Notes under the pieces: model-generated
Told to the model about the DNA's origin: nothing
Seen by the model: the letters and a program-made list of their open reading frames with translations, nothing else
Database searches by the model: none
Origin: Bacteroidota bacterium
Lineage (GTDB): Bacteria; Bacteroidota; Bacteroidia; B-17B0; Aurantibacillaceae
NCBI GenBank assembly: GCA_021156365.1
Contig: JAJNDK010000008.1
Span: 248,001 to 312,000, forward strand
Reading direction: 5' to 3'
DNA length: 64,000 nucleotides
In this document: positions 1 through 7,435 of the stretch, piece after piece
How the letters are laid out: each line of letters begins with the position of its first letter
Position numbering within the stretch: the first letter of the stretch is position 1
Translations under genes and position numbers: made by a program

Positions 1-74
1 TATATACTTATAACGGGACCAATAGCTATATCAAGCGATGCAACTATATCTTGTTGTTTTTCTTTTGTTACCAT
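1..74 (-). CDS. 5' end of a second SNase-like small protein, cut by the window edge
   Basis: An ATG at 72-74 opens a minus-strand frame that stays open for 24 codons to the left edge. It reads MVTKEKQQDIV followed by ASLDIAIGPVISI. The latter part aligns with the start of the complete 82-aa protein at 241-489 (LDTAIGPIIRV), so I infer a tandem paralogue with a longer N-terminus. Staphylococcal-nuclease-like barrels begin with a strand of this kind (GPxIxVxDG), but the diagnostic part lies outside the window. Function unknown. Being partial, it rests only on this short match and on position: same strand, 166 bp downstream of the first copy. Confidence 0.45.
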   Translation of the reverse strand, partial: MVTKEKQQDIVASLDIAIGPVISI

Positions 75-240
75 AATTTAAAAGACAAGTTTAGTAGAAA
101 AGCTTCCTTTCTTGTATCAAAAACCATGCTCACAAGAGATCTATAAATAAATCCAGTAAAGTTGACAGTAATTATCTAATTTGCTATTGAAGATTGTGGA
201 ATTTTATGCTAAAAGGGCATTTTTTTTCTCAAATCGAAAA

Positions 241-489
241 TCATTCAAAAAACACATCACCATATAAACGATTATATGCATCTCTATAACGCACATGACA
301 CTTTACTCGTCTGCCTATTAATGCATAGGATAAAACTGTTTGGTTAGTAAGATTTGGGTTTGGAGCTATAAACACTATTTCAAGATTGTTATATCCATAC
401 TGATTATGCGCACCAACATGAGTTACCTGCATTTGGAATGAGTTCCCATCAATGACACGTATTATTGGCCCAATTGCTGTATCTAACAT
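241..489 (-). CDS. small SNase-like (OB-barrel) protein, catalytic residues apparently missing
   Basis: 82 aa, ATG start, no signal peptide. The pattern IIRVIDGNSFQMQV, then LEIVFIAPNPN, then ALIGRRVKCHV and RDAYNRLYGDV follows the order of a staphylococcal nuclease (thermonuclease, SNase) domain: VxxVxDGDT, RLxxIDxPE, A..L.GkxV, D.YGR.xaxV. Where active SNases have the calcium-binding Asp of DGDT this protein has Asn (DGNS), and the Arg/Asp/Glu of RLxxIDxPE are not evident, so I infer a binding barrel rather than a nuclease. It starts 4 nt after the stop of the RelA/SpoT-domain gene and is surely co-transcribed with it. A related start lies at 1-74. AT-rich, unlike the neighbouring core genes. 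An antitoxin or effector role would be speculation. Confidence 0.6.
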   Translation of the reverse strand: MLDTAIGPIIRVIDGNSFQMQVTHVGAHNQYGYNNLEIVFIAPNPNLTNQTVLSYALIGRRVKCHVRYRDAYNRLYGDVFFE

Positions 490-493
490 TATT

Positions 494-1357
494 TTACTTA
501 GTTTTTTTTCGATTAAGTCCTTTTTCGTATTCTTCCTGCCTTAATTCGGTCTGTCTATTGCGAATTATAGTGCCAATCTCATCTGCACTTCCTGCTATCC
601 TATTCAAAGCTAATAAATAACTATCCAAGGGATGTTTTGTTCCCTTTTTTAACACATACCTTAATTTATGGTCAATTTCACTCCAACCATCTTCAAAAAC
701 AGTTCTTACTTGAATTTCCGCAAATCCTATTTTCTTTTGAGGATATGGATCAATTATATAATGAATAGATCTATATGCCTTTGGATGTACCTTAGCATCG
801 CATCCATGCTTTTTACATTCATCAATAAACGTTTTTTCATCGCCCTTTCGATAATATGCGGTTGGACTTTCTTTTACTTTATATTGGCAATCATTAAGAA
901 TGAAATTATGAATTCCGAACCAATCATTTTTAAAAACATGAAGAATTCTAATTCCAATCAAATCGTTAATTTCATTGGTGTAATTTTTGGCCGTAATATT
1001 TTTTACTACTCCTTTTTTCTTTGCTTCAATCGTTTTACGAATGATCTTTTCTATTAAGCTATCAGATTTTTTAAGTCTTGATCGTACTGAGTGAATACCA
1101 ACTTCCTTTGCATCATTAGTTAAAAACTTACTTACTATATCTGTGACAATTCCTTGTAATAATCCTTGATTGGAAACATAATCATCATAAATTTTCTGTA
1201 GCTCGTTCCATTTTATTTTTGTTGCATCAAAGTCTTTTTGCGAAATACTATACTTTTTAAGAAAACTCTCTTTAGGCAATAGAGCATTTTTTTCAACTGA
1301 ATTTGCAGTGAAGGAAGCAGTATTATTTGTTCTATTTATTGAAGATTTTCTGTTCAA
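494..1357 (-). CDS. RelA/SpoT synthetase-domain protein (nucleotide pyrophosphokinase)
   Basis: About 287 aa with a single RelA/SpoT nucleotidyltransferase domain and no HD hydrolase, TGS or ACT domain. Visible motifs are KKSDSLIEKIIRK (substrate loop), NDLIGIRILHVF, YRSIHYII and AEIQVRTVFEDGWSEIDHKL, which carries the E-Q-RT...W signature of pyrophosphokinase domains. It would transfer pyrophosphate from ATP to a nucleotide (ppGpp-type alarmone), or to another acceptor as in toxic small alarmone synthetases. Start: the frame extends up to a TTG at 1417 that lies in the dnaK terminator; there is no ATG. I prefer TTG 1357 because an exact TATATTTG -7 box (1365-1372) would place transcription start there, and the recognisable family sequence begins after it (LPKESFLKKY). 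Followed 4 nt later by the SNase-like gene. AT-rich; likely acquired. Confidence 0.8.
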   Translation of the reverse strand: MNRKSSINRTNNTASFTANSVEKNALLPKESFLKKYSISQKDFDATKIKWNELQKIYDDYVSNQGLLQGIVTDIVSKFLTNDAKEVGIHSVRSRLKKSDSLIEKIIRKTIEAKKKGVVKNITAKNYTNEINDLIGIRILHVFKNDWFGIHNFILNDCQYKVKESPTAYYRKGDEKTFIDECKKHGCDAKVHPKAYRSIHYIIDPYPQKKIGFAEIQVRTVFEDGWSEIDHKLRYVLKKGTKHPLDSYLLALNRIAGSADEIGTIIRNRQTELRQEEYEKGLNRKKTK

Positions 1358-1364
1358 ACTATTC

Positions 1365-1372
1365 CAAATATA
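1365..1372 (-). promoter_or_regulatory. -7 box TATATTTG for the RelA/SpoT-domain gene
   Basis: Exact match on the minus strand to the Bacteroidota housekeeping -7 element TAnnTTTG, 7 nt before TTG 1357. No TTG at the usual -33 spacing. If used, the transcript would be essentially leaderless and independent of dnaK. Confidence 0.35.
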
Positions 1373-1415
1373 GTATATTTTCCTAACAATAACATAAGCT
1401 AAATAGAAGCAAAAC

Positions 1416-1447
1416 AAAGCCCCATCCGATATCCGGATAGGGCTTTT
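1416..1447 (-). terminator. rho-independent terminator of dnaK
   Basis: Inverted repeat AAAGCCC(C)ATCCG / CGGATAGGGCTTT with a 4-nt loop, 23 nt after the dnaK stop. Read on the minus strand it is followed by a T-rich stretch (TTTGTTTT). The upstream-most start codon of the RelA/SpoT frame falls inside it. Confidence 0.75.
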
Positions 1448-1469
1448 ATAATCAAATTTACCCGATAGA

Positions 1470-3389
1470 TTATTTCACTTCTTCGAAATCCACATCGGTT
1501 ACTTCGCTGTCTTTGCCTTTTTCATTTGAAGTACCATTTGTATTATTCGCCTGTGCATTCGGATCTGCATTGTTAGCACCTTGCTGGTTCATAGCATTGT
1601 ACATATCCTGTGATGCCGCTTCCCATGCTTTGTTCAGACCTTCCAGAGAAGAATCGATCTTTGCCAGATCTTTAGCCGCATGTGCTGTTTTCAGCTCTTC
1701 CAATGCTGCTTCGATCGCTGTTTTTTTCTCAGCCGGGATCTTGTCACCGTATTCTTTCAGCTGTTTCTCGCTTTGGAAAATGGTGGTATCCGCCTGGTTC
1801 ACTTTCTCGATCTCGTCTTTCGCTTTTTTATCCGCATCTGCATTTGCTTCTGCTTCGCGTTTCATTTTCTCGATATCTTCTTTCGACAGTCCGCTGCTTG
1901 CTTCGATACGGATGTTCTGCGTTTTCCCGGTTGCCTTGTCTTTTGCCGATACATGGATGATACCATTCGCATCGATATCAAAGGTCACTTCGATCTGCGG
2001 AACTCCACGTGGTGCAGGCATGATGCCATCCAGGTTGAACTGCCCAATCGTACGGTTATCTTTCGCCATGGAACGTTCTCCCTGCAGTACATGCAGCTGA
2101 ACGCTCGGTTGGTTATCGCTGGCAGTAGAGAAGGTCTCCGATTTTTTGGTCGGGATCGTAGTATTCGCTTCGATCAGCTTGGTGAACACTCCACCGTAGG
2201 TTTCGATACCCAATGAAAGCGGCGTAACATCCAACAGCAACACATCTTTTACTTCACCTGTCAATACACCACCCTGGATAGCTGCACCGATCGCAACCAC
2301 TTCATCCGGGTTCACACCTTTGGAAGGAGTTTTGCCGAAGAATTTCTCTACTGCAGCCTGGATAGCGGGGATACGTGTAGAACCACCCACAAGGATCACT
2401 TCATCGATCTCGCTTGCACTGTAGCCGGAGTTCTTAAGAGCTGATTTTGCCGGCTCTATCGTACGCTGGATCAATGAATCTGCCAACTGCTCAAATTTTG
2501 CACGTGTCAGGGATTTCACCAAATGTTTAGGGATCCCGTTCACCGGCATGATATACGGCAGGTTGATCTCGGAGCTGGTAGTGCTCGATAATTCTATTTT
2601 CGCTTTCTCTGCAGCTTCTTTCAAACGTTGCAATGCCATCGGATCCTGGCGAAGATCGATACCTTCGTCTTTTTTGAATTCGTCGGCCAGCCAGTCGATG
2701 ATCACGTTATCAAAGTCATCACCACCTAAGTGTGTATCACCATCGGTCGATTTTACTTCAAATACACCGTCACCCAGCTCAAGTACGGAAACGTCATGTG
2801 TACCACCACCGCAGTCAAACACAACAATTTTCATGTCTTTGCCTTTTTTATCGAGGCCATACGCCAATGCTGCTGCTGTAGGCTCGTTGATGATACGACG
2901 GACTTTCAGGCCTGCGATCTCACCCGCTTCCTTGGTAGCCTGACGCTGTGCATCATTAAAATAAGCAGGAACGGTAATAACCGCTTCCGTTACTTCTGTT
3001 CCCAGGTAGTCTTCAGCTGTTTTTTTCATTTTTTGAAGAATGATCGCTGAGATCTCCTGTGGAGTATATTTTCTGTCGTCGATTTCCACACGCGGTGTGT
3101 TGTTCTCGCCTTTCACTACCGTATATGGAACACGGGTGATCTCTTTCTGGCTTTCTTCGAATGAAGAACCCACGAAACGTTTGATCGAGTAAATGGTCTT
3201 TTTAGGATTGGTGATGGCCTGGCGTTTCGCAGGATCCCCGACTTTACGCTCGCCGCCTTCTACAAAGGCTACAACAGATGGAGTTGTACGCTTGCCTTCG
3301 TTGTTTGCGATCACAACCGGCTCATTTCCTTCCATTACGGCCACACATGAGTTGGTTGTACCTAAGTCTATACCTATTATTTTGCTCAT
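1470..3389 (-). CDS. dnaK: molecular chaperone DnaK (Hsp70)
   Basis: 639 aa, the usual length. ATP-dependent cytoplasmic folding chaperone working with DnaJ and GrpE, neither of which is in the window. It opens with [17 protein letters not shown], followed by the actin-fold ATPase to about residue 385, the interdomain linker [16 protein letters not shown], the substrate-binding beta domain, the helical lid and a flexible tail ending [11 protein letters not shown]. The phosphate-2 loop reads DCGGGTHD where the widespread form is DLGGGTFD, a substitution next to the catalytic Thr. A sigma-54-like core and a TGACA/TGTCA palindrome lie upstream and a strong terminator follows. Single-gene transcript. 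Confidence 0.98.
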   Translation of the reverse strand: MSKIIGIDLGTTNSCVAVMEGNEPVVIANNEGKRTTPSVVAFVEGGERKVGDPAKRQAITNPKKTIYSIKRFVGSSFEESQKEITRVPYTVVKGENNTPRVEIDDRKYTPQEISAIILQKMKKTAEDYLGTEVTEAVITVPAYFNDAQRQATKEAGEIAGLKVRRIINEPTAAALAYGLDKKGKDMKIVVFDCGGGTHDVSVLELGDGVFEVKSTDGDTHLGGDDFDNVIIDWLADEFKKDEGIDLRQDPMALQRLKEAAEKAKIELSSTTSSEINLPYIMPVNGIPKHLVKSLTRAKFEQLADSLIQRTIEPAKSALKNSGYSASEIDEVILVGGSTRIPAIQAAVEKFFGKTPSKGVNPDEVVAIGAAIQGGVLTGEVKDVLLLDVTPLSLGIETYGGVFTKLIEANTTIPTKKSETFSTASDNQPSVQLHVLQGERSMAKDNRTIGQFNLDGIMPAPRGVPQIEVTFDIDANGIIHVSAKDKATGKTQNIRIEASSGLSKEDIEKMKREAEANADADKKAKDEIEKVNQADTTIFQSEKQLKEYGDKIPAEKKTAIEAALEELKTAHAAKDLAKIDSSLEGLNKAWEAASQDMYNAMNQQGANNADPNAQANNTNGTSNEKGKDSEVTDVDFEEVK

Positions 3390-3437
3390 AATTTATATTG
3401 TTTTTTATTGATTACTTGATTGTTTTGCAAGCCTTTT

Positions 3438-3452
3438 TCAATGATTATGCCA
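3438..3452 (-). promoter_or_regulatory. sigma-54-like promoter core upstream of dnaK
   Basis: Minus-strand TGGCAT-N5-TTGA against the sigma-54 consensus TGGCAC-N5-TTGC: the GG is kept and the downstream GC reads GA. Initiation would fall near 3428, about 40 nt before the dnaK ATG. No TAnnTTTG box is seen between 3390 and 3533. Confidence 0.4.
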
Positions 3453-3516
3453 AGGCGGAATCAGCCACTAATTATGTCAGTATACGAAAAAAAAGAGTGA
3501 AACGGGTACATTAATA

Positions 3517-3529
3517 TGACAGCTTGTCA
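3517..3529. promoter_or_regulatory. palindrome TGACA-gct-TGTCA, possible activator site
   Basis: Perfect 5-bp-arm dyad about 90 bp upstream of the expected dnaK start, with a further half site TGTCAG at 3475-3480. Its position suits an upstream activator sequence for an enhancer-binding protein. It also lies just past the stop of the convergent-side lipoprotein gene but has no T-run, so terminator function is unlikely. Confidence 0.35.
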
Positions 3530-3533
3530 GTTT

Positions 3534-4649
3534 TTAGCAACCTGGACCTACCGGCCAATTCGGCCCTCTGAAATGCAGGTGACAGGTCATGGTGCTATTC
3601 ATAAGATTCTGTACAGTAGGTTGGGTGATCACATTGACCTGCGACCCACCTCCTGTATAGTTGAACATCTTCTTTATGACTGTAATTTTGGTCCTGCTTG
3701 AGAATACTCCCACTCCGCCGTTGGAAATGTTGGTATAGATCGGCTTTTCCTGTCCGAAAGAGCCGGAAATATTATTGATCGTTCTATAGAGGTTGTATTC
3801 GTTCCCACCGAAATTAAAGATGAATCCCATACTGTCGGCCTGATGTTCTTTAAAATTGGGTTCATTCTGAATGCCGGATCCCACGGCGGTATACCATTGC
3901 AATCCTTTGAAAGAAAAGTCCATCACCTCGTCTCCGCCAGTGGAGGAAGTAACCTGGTTGCCCTGCACAAAATCGAAATATTTATTCTCCCTGGTGCCAT
4001 TCAGGTATTCCGTCGTATAATAAAGCCTCATTTTGAACCCGCAAATAGCGGCATTAACAGGAGATAAGAACTTCATGTTGGAAGAAGCGTTTGATACGGT
4101 GGTAATACCATAAGATCCCTGCGTAAAAAAACAGTTTTGAATCCCCGCATTACACAATGCAGAGCCCGAATTGGCAGGTGTAACACCTTCGATCAGCTTT
4201 GTAGTGGCAGTGAACTCTTTACCTGTTTCACTTACTTTTACGATCAGCTTGTATTCAAAATATTTCCCGGAAGAATCGGACTTGAATTTTTGGGTGGATT
4301 TGTAGATCAGCTGGTTGGTATTGAATGTTCCGGGCTGAAGCGGAACTTCGTAGGTTTCGGAGAACACGTAGGTCTGCTTTTTAATGTTGTTCCAGTATTT
4401 CTCCACTATCACACTTGCTTCATTGGGCTTAAAATAAACCGAATCCTGGATCTGTGCTATCTCGTTGGCGTTGCCCTGGCCCAGGAATACGCGGTTCACG
4501 CGGATATAATTGACCGAATCGTTCGGATCAATAAGCCCGTAAACAGCTACACTTTCCACATAGGGCGCAAGGGAATCAAGGTCATTTTTACAGGAGTTGG
4601 ACACCAGCAAAACAAAAGACAGGACACCAAAAACAAAGATCTTTCTCAT
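3534..4649 (-). CDS. secreted lipoprotein, DUF4249-like
   Basis: 371 aa with a lipoprotein signal: hydrophobic stretch 4-16, then SNSC with the lipidated Cys at 20. The next region (PYVESVAVYGLIDPNDS, VRVFLG, NEASVIV, GTFNT) resembles the N-terminal beta domain of Bacteroidota DUF4249 lipoproteins; this is recognition by eye and not certain. Several further Cys pairs (CNAGIQNC, a C-terminal PGC) suggest a disulfide-containing domain after the barrel-like region. Probably anchored in the outer membrane and facing the periplasm or surface. It transcribes away from panB, with about 90 bp between the two starts. No partner TonB receptor is adjacent. Confidence 0.7.
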   Translation of the reverse strand: MRKIFVFGVLSFVLLVSNSCKNDLDSLAPYVESVAVYGLIDPNDSVNYIRVNRVFLGQGNANEIAQIQDSVYFKPNEASVIVEKYWNNIKKQTYVFSETYEVPLQPGTFNTNQLIYKSTQKFKSDSSGKYFEYKLIVKVSETGKEFTATTKLIEGVTPANSGSALCNAGIQNCFFTQGSYGITTVSNASSNMKFLSPVNAAICGFKMRLYYTTEYLNGTRENKYFDFVQGNQVTSSTGGDEVMDFSFKGLQWYTAVGSGIQNEPNFKEHQADSMGFIFNFGGNEYNLYRTINNISGSFGQEKPIYTNISNGGVGVFSSRTKITVIKKMFNYTGGGSQVNVITQPTVQNLMNSTMTCHLHFRGPNWPVGPGC

Positions 4650-4689
4650 TATGCAAAAATAAAGAATTAAGGCGAATAAAATTTATATT

Positions 4690-4697
4690 TACCTTTG
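4690..4697 (+). promoter_or_regulatory. -7 box TACCTTTG for panB
   Basis: Exact TAnnTTTG match, giving a leader of roughly 35 nt before ATG 4739. No clear -33 TTG. Confidence 0.4.
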
Positions 4698-4738
4698 TTT
4701 TTTACAACTGGTAAGTTTTGCCCAATAACTGGAAAATT

Positions 4739-5557
4739 ATGTCCGTAGCCAAAAAAGAAATTAAGAAAGTAACCACCAATGTGCTCCAGGCAATGAAGCG
4801 CGCGGGAGAAAAAATATCCATGCTCACTGCCTACGATTATACGATGGCGAGAATCGTGGATGACGGTGGTATTGATGTGATACTGGTAGGCGACAGCTCC
4901 AGCAATGTAATGCACGGACATGAGACCACACTTCCGATCACGCTCAACCAGATGATCGATCATGCAGCTGCTGTAGTAAGGGCTGTGAACAGGGCACTTG
5001 TGGTTGTCGATCTTCCTTTCGGTACCTACCAGGGGAATTCGAAGGAAGCGTTGAACTCTTCTATCAAGATCATGAAGGAATCGGGAGCGCATGGCGTAAA
5101 ATTAGAAGGTGGCAGGGAAGTGAAAGAATCGGTAGAGCGCATATTATCCGCCGGAATCCCCGTAATGGGACATTTAGGCCTCACTCCACAATCGATATAT
5201 AAATTCGGTACCTATACTGTAAGGGCTAAAGAAGAAGAAGAAGCTTCAAGATTATTAGAAGATGCCCAGATCCTTGAAAAATCAGGCTGTTTTGCTATCG
5301 TGCTTGAAAAAATACCGGCTGCCCTGGCTGAAAAAGTAGCGAAAACCGTTCAGATCCCCGTGATCGGGATCGGGGCAGGTGGCGGAGTGGACGGGCAGGT
5401 ACTGGTTACACATGACATGATGGGGATGACAAATGAATTCAGCCCGCGCTTTCTGAGAAGATACCTGAACCTGTATACCGAAATGACCGAAGCTGTGAAA
5501 AGCTATGTGAAGGATGTAAAATCAAAAGACTTCCCAAACAGCAACGAGCAGTATTAG
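4739..5557 (+). CDS. panB: 3-methyl-2-oxobutanoate hydroxymethyltransferase
   Basis: 272 aa from ATG 4739 ([10 protein letters not shown]). An in-frame TTG at 4718 would only add seven unconserved residues. PanB adds a hydroxymethyl group from methylene-tetrahydrofolate to alpha-ketoisovalerate, giving ketopantoate, the first committed step of pantothenate/CoA synthesis, in the cytoplasm. Family landmarks are [37 protein letters not shown] (metal-binding Asp), [26 protein letters not shown], the general-base Glu in VLEKIP, and [17 protein letters not shown]. The decameric family is usually 260-275 aa, so it is full length. It stands alone; panC and panD are not nearby. A weak AACC/GGTT hairpin follows the stop. 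Confidence 0.97.
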   Translation: MSVAKKEIKKVTTNVLQAMKRAGEKISMLTAYDYTMARIVDDGGIDVILVGDSSSNVMHGHETTLPITLNQMIDHAAAVVRAVNRALVVVDLPFGTYQGNSKEALNSSIKIMKESGAHGVKLEGGREVKESVERILSAGIPVMGHLGLTPQSIYKFGTYTVRAKEEEEASRLLEDAQILEKSGCFAIVLEKIPAALAEKVAKTVQIPVIGIGAGGGVDGQVLVTHDMMGMTNEFSPRFLRRYLNLYTEMTEAVKSYVKDVKSKDFPNSNEQY

Positions 5558-5642
5558 GAAAGTTTTTTAAACCCTTCAAAAGGTTCTGAATCGTTAAAAA
5601 TAATAAAGGGGTATAAACCGGATATTTGTGTTAATTAAATAG

Positions 5643-5650
5643 TAATTTTG
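5643..5650 (+). promoter_or_regulatory. -7 box TAATTTTG for mqnE
   Basis: Exact TAnnTTTG match 19 nt before ATG 5670. A TTTG lies at 5625-5628, but its 14-nt spacing is shorter than the usual 17-23. Confidence 0.4.
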
Positions 5651-5669
5651 TGTGCAAATAACCTGCATT

Positions 5670-6797
5670 ATGGCGCATTCACTTACTCAACTTATATCAT
5701 CTTCTGCCTTAGATCCATCCTTAAAAAAAATAGCCGAAAAAGTGTTAGCCGGAGAGCGGATCACCTTTGATGACGGCCTGCTGCTGTATGAAAAAGGAGA
5801 GCTTGGTTTCCTGGGCACACTGGCAGAATTTGTAAAAGAAAAAAAATCAGGGAACAAAGTTTTTTTCAACCGCAATTTTCATGTGGAGCCAACCAACATC
5901 TGCGTGTATACCTGCTCTTTCTGCGCTTATTCGAGACTGATCAAAAACCGCGAGGAAGGCTGGGAAATGAGCATCGACCAGATGATGGACATCATCAAAA
6001 AATACGACGGACAACCGGTAACGGAGGTTCATATTACAGGTGGCGTTATTCCCAAACAGGATTTTAAATTCTATACGGATCTGTTCCGGAAAATAAAAGA
6101 ACACCGGCCCGAGCTGCACATTAAGGCACTTACCCCGGTTGAGTATCATTACATTTTCAAGAAGGCAAAGCTGAGCTATGCAGACGGAATGAAAGCCATG
6201 AAGGAAGCGGGACTGGACAGCATGCCCGGTGGTGGCGCTGAGATCTTTGATCCGGAGATCCGCGATCAGATAGCAGGTGGAAAATGTTCGGCCGATGAGT
6301 GGCTGGCGATCCATGAAGAATGGCATAAGCTCGGAATGCATTCCAATGCGACGATGCTGTATGGCCACATCGAAAAATTCCGGCACCGGGTAGACCATAT
6401 GGAACGCCTGCGCCAGCTACAGGACAAAACGCAGGGATTCAACTGTTTTATCCCGCTTAAATTCAGGAACGGGAACAATGAGATGTCTCATGTACCCGAG
6501 GTGAGTGTGATAGAAGACCTCCGGAACTATGCGATCAGCAGGATCTACCTGGATAATTTTGAGCACGTAAAAGCCTATTGGGCCATGATCGGGCGGAGCA
6601 CGGCTCAGCTATCGCTCAATTTCGGGGTAGACGATATCGACGGCACTATCGACGATACCACAAAGATCTATTCTATGGCAGGCGCCGAGGAGCAAAGTCC
6701 GAAGCTGAGCACGCAGGAACTGGTGGACCTGATCAAACAAACCGGCAAAAAACCGATCGAACGAAGCACCCTGTATGAAACGGTGATGGAGTTTTGA
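5670..6797 (+). CDS. mqnE: aminodeoxyfutalosine synthase (radical SAM, menaquinone synthesis)
   Basis: 375 aa from ATG 5670 (MAHSLTQLIS); a GTG at 5652 is in frame but overlaps the promoter spacing. MqnE joins the 3-enolpyruvylbenzoate ether to adenosylmethionine-derived radical chemistry to make aminofutalosine in the futalosine route to menaquinone. The radical-SAM CxxxCxxC motif is at Cys78, 82 and 85 (TNICVYTCSFCAYSR). Other family landmarks are EVHITGGV, GLDSMPGGGAEIF, MHSNATMLYGH and GVDDIDGTIDDTTKI; the last is typical of MqnE rather than MqnC. Full length, single gene. It shows that this organism makes menaquinone by the alternative pathway; mqnA, mqnB, mqnC and mqnD are elsewhere. 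Confidence 0.95.
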   Translation: MAHSLTQLISSSALDPSLKKIAEKVLAGERITFDDGLLLYEKGELGFLGTLAEFVKEKKSGNKVFFNRNFHVEPTNICVYTCSFCAYSRLIKNREEGWEMSIDQMMDIIKKYDGQPVTEVHITGGVIPKQDFKFYTDLFRKIKEHRPELHIKALTPVEYHYIFKKAKLSYADGMKAMKEAGLDSMPGGGAEIFDPEIRDQIAGGKCSADEWLAIHEEWHKLGMHSNATMLYGHIEKFRHRVDHMERLRQLQDKTQGFNCFIPLKFRNGNNEMSHVPEVSVIEDLRNYAISRIYLDNFEHVKAYWAMIGRSTAQLSLNFGVDDIDGTIDDTTKIYSMAGAEEQSPKLSTQELVDLIKQTGKKPIERSTLYETVMEF

Positions 6798-6827
6798 TGA
6801 AATATTTTTTTTTTCCGGATAATTGTC

Positions 6828-6835
6828 TACATTTG
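6828..6835 (+). promoter_or_regulatory. -7 box TACATTTG upstream of the cold-shock gene
   Basis: Exact TAnnTTTG match preceded by a T-rich tract. It would start transcription near 6842, leaving a leader of about 210 nt before ATG 7051, long for this genome but typical of cold-shock mRNAs. Confidence 0.4.
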
Positions 6836-6841
6836 AACACT

Positions 6842-7050
6842 TCTTTAGAAGATTGTATCTCAATCAGTTTGTGTACAACACCAGGCGATTACTACTACAT
6901 TCCTTAATAAAGAAGGAAGACGCCCTTATCCAAAAACATCGATTAAACTCATTAGGTGATCTGGCATGTACCGTGCCGGCTACCTGATACTAAAGAATAC
7001 AACAAATAATAACCAGTCCGCCATAGGCGGACACAAAAGAACAACACACA
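6842..7050 (+). promoter_or_regulatory. long structured 5' leader of the cold-shock gene
   Basis: About 210 nt without a convincing ORF. It ends in a perfect hairpin GTCCGCC-ATA-GGCGGAC (7016-7032), 18 nt before the start codon. By analogy with cspA leaders it could be a temperature-responsive element; the secondary structure of the rest was not computed. Confidence 0.35.
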
Positions 7051-7239
7051 ATGAAAAACGGAGTAGTAAAATTTTTTAATGAAGCAAAAGGCTTTGGATT
7101 TATCAAGGACAACGACGGACAAGAGATCTTTGTTCACGTTTCCGGTTTAGTGGATAAAATCCGCGAGAATGACAACGTAGTATACGAGGTTCAGAATGGT
7201 AAAAAAGGCCTGAATGCCGTGAATGTGAAATTAGCTTAA
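7051..7239 (+). CDS. cold-shock protein (CspA family)
   Basis: 62 aa, a single OB-fold cold-shock domain. It begins MKNGVVKFFNEAKGFGFIKD, which contains the RNP1-type GFGFI, followed by IFVHVSGL (RNP2). These aromatic residues bind single-stranded RNA and DNA, and the protein acts as an RNA chaperone. It is slightly shorter than E. coli CspA (70 aa) and similar to compact Bacteroidota homologues. It has its own long leader and a strong terminator 20 nt downstream, so it is a monocistronic unit whose regulation is probably post-transcriptional through the leader. Confidence 0.95.
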   Translation: MKNGVVKFFNEAKGFGFIKDNDGQEIFVHVSGLVDKIRENDNVVYEVQNGKKGLNAVNVKLA

Positions 7240-7257
7240 GAGTGCTATACCTCCTCA

Positions 7258-7308
7258 AAAGCCCCCTGACTCCCGATAGCTATCGGGACTGTCAGGGGGC
7301 TTTTTTTA
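7258..7308 (+). terminator. strong rho-independent terminator with nested palindrome
   Basis: Outer stem AAAGCCCCCTGAC / GTCAGGGGGCTTT encloses an inner palindrome CCCGATAGCTATCGGG, with seven T residues after it. It ends the cold-shock transcript. Confidence 0.9.
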
Positions 7309-7403
7309 TGTCCCTTCCCAACTATGGTGGTAATTCATTAAATCTTAACTATTTATTAATCAAACATATTAAGCAAAGCATAGATTCTTCGGCCTTTTTT
7401 TGC

Positions 7404-7411
7404 TAATTTTG
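7404..7411 (+). promoter_or_regulatory. -7 box TAATTTTG for the DUF3078 gene
   Basis: Exact TAnnTTTG match 24 nt before ATG 7436. The -33 region is not conserved. Confidence 0.4.
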
Positions 7412-7435
7412 CCGACTGATTTTTAAAGCAACCCG

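Noticed and set aside
668-1057. Plus-strand frame across the RelA/SpoT gene.
   Set aside because: Antisense shadow of a well-recognised protein; hydrophobic translation is typical of shadows of AT-rich genes.
1513-2216. Long plus-strand frames inside dnaK.
   Set aside because: Antisense shadows; dnaK has a complete conserved protein on the minus strand.
5561-5595. Weak AACC/GGTT hairpin after panB as terminator.
   Set aside because: Only about 4-5 bp of stem and no T-run.
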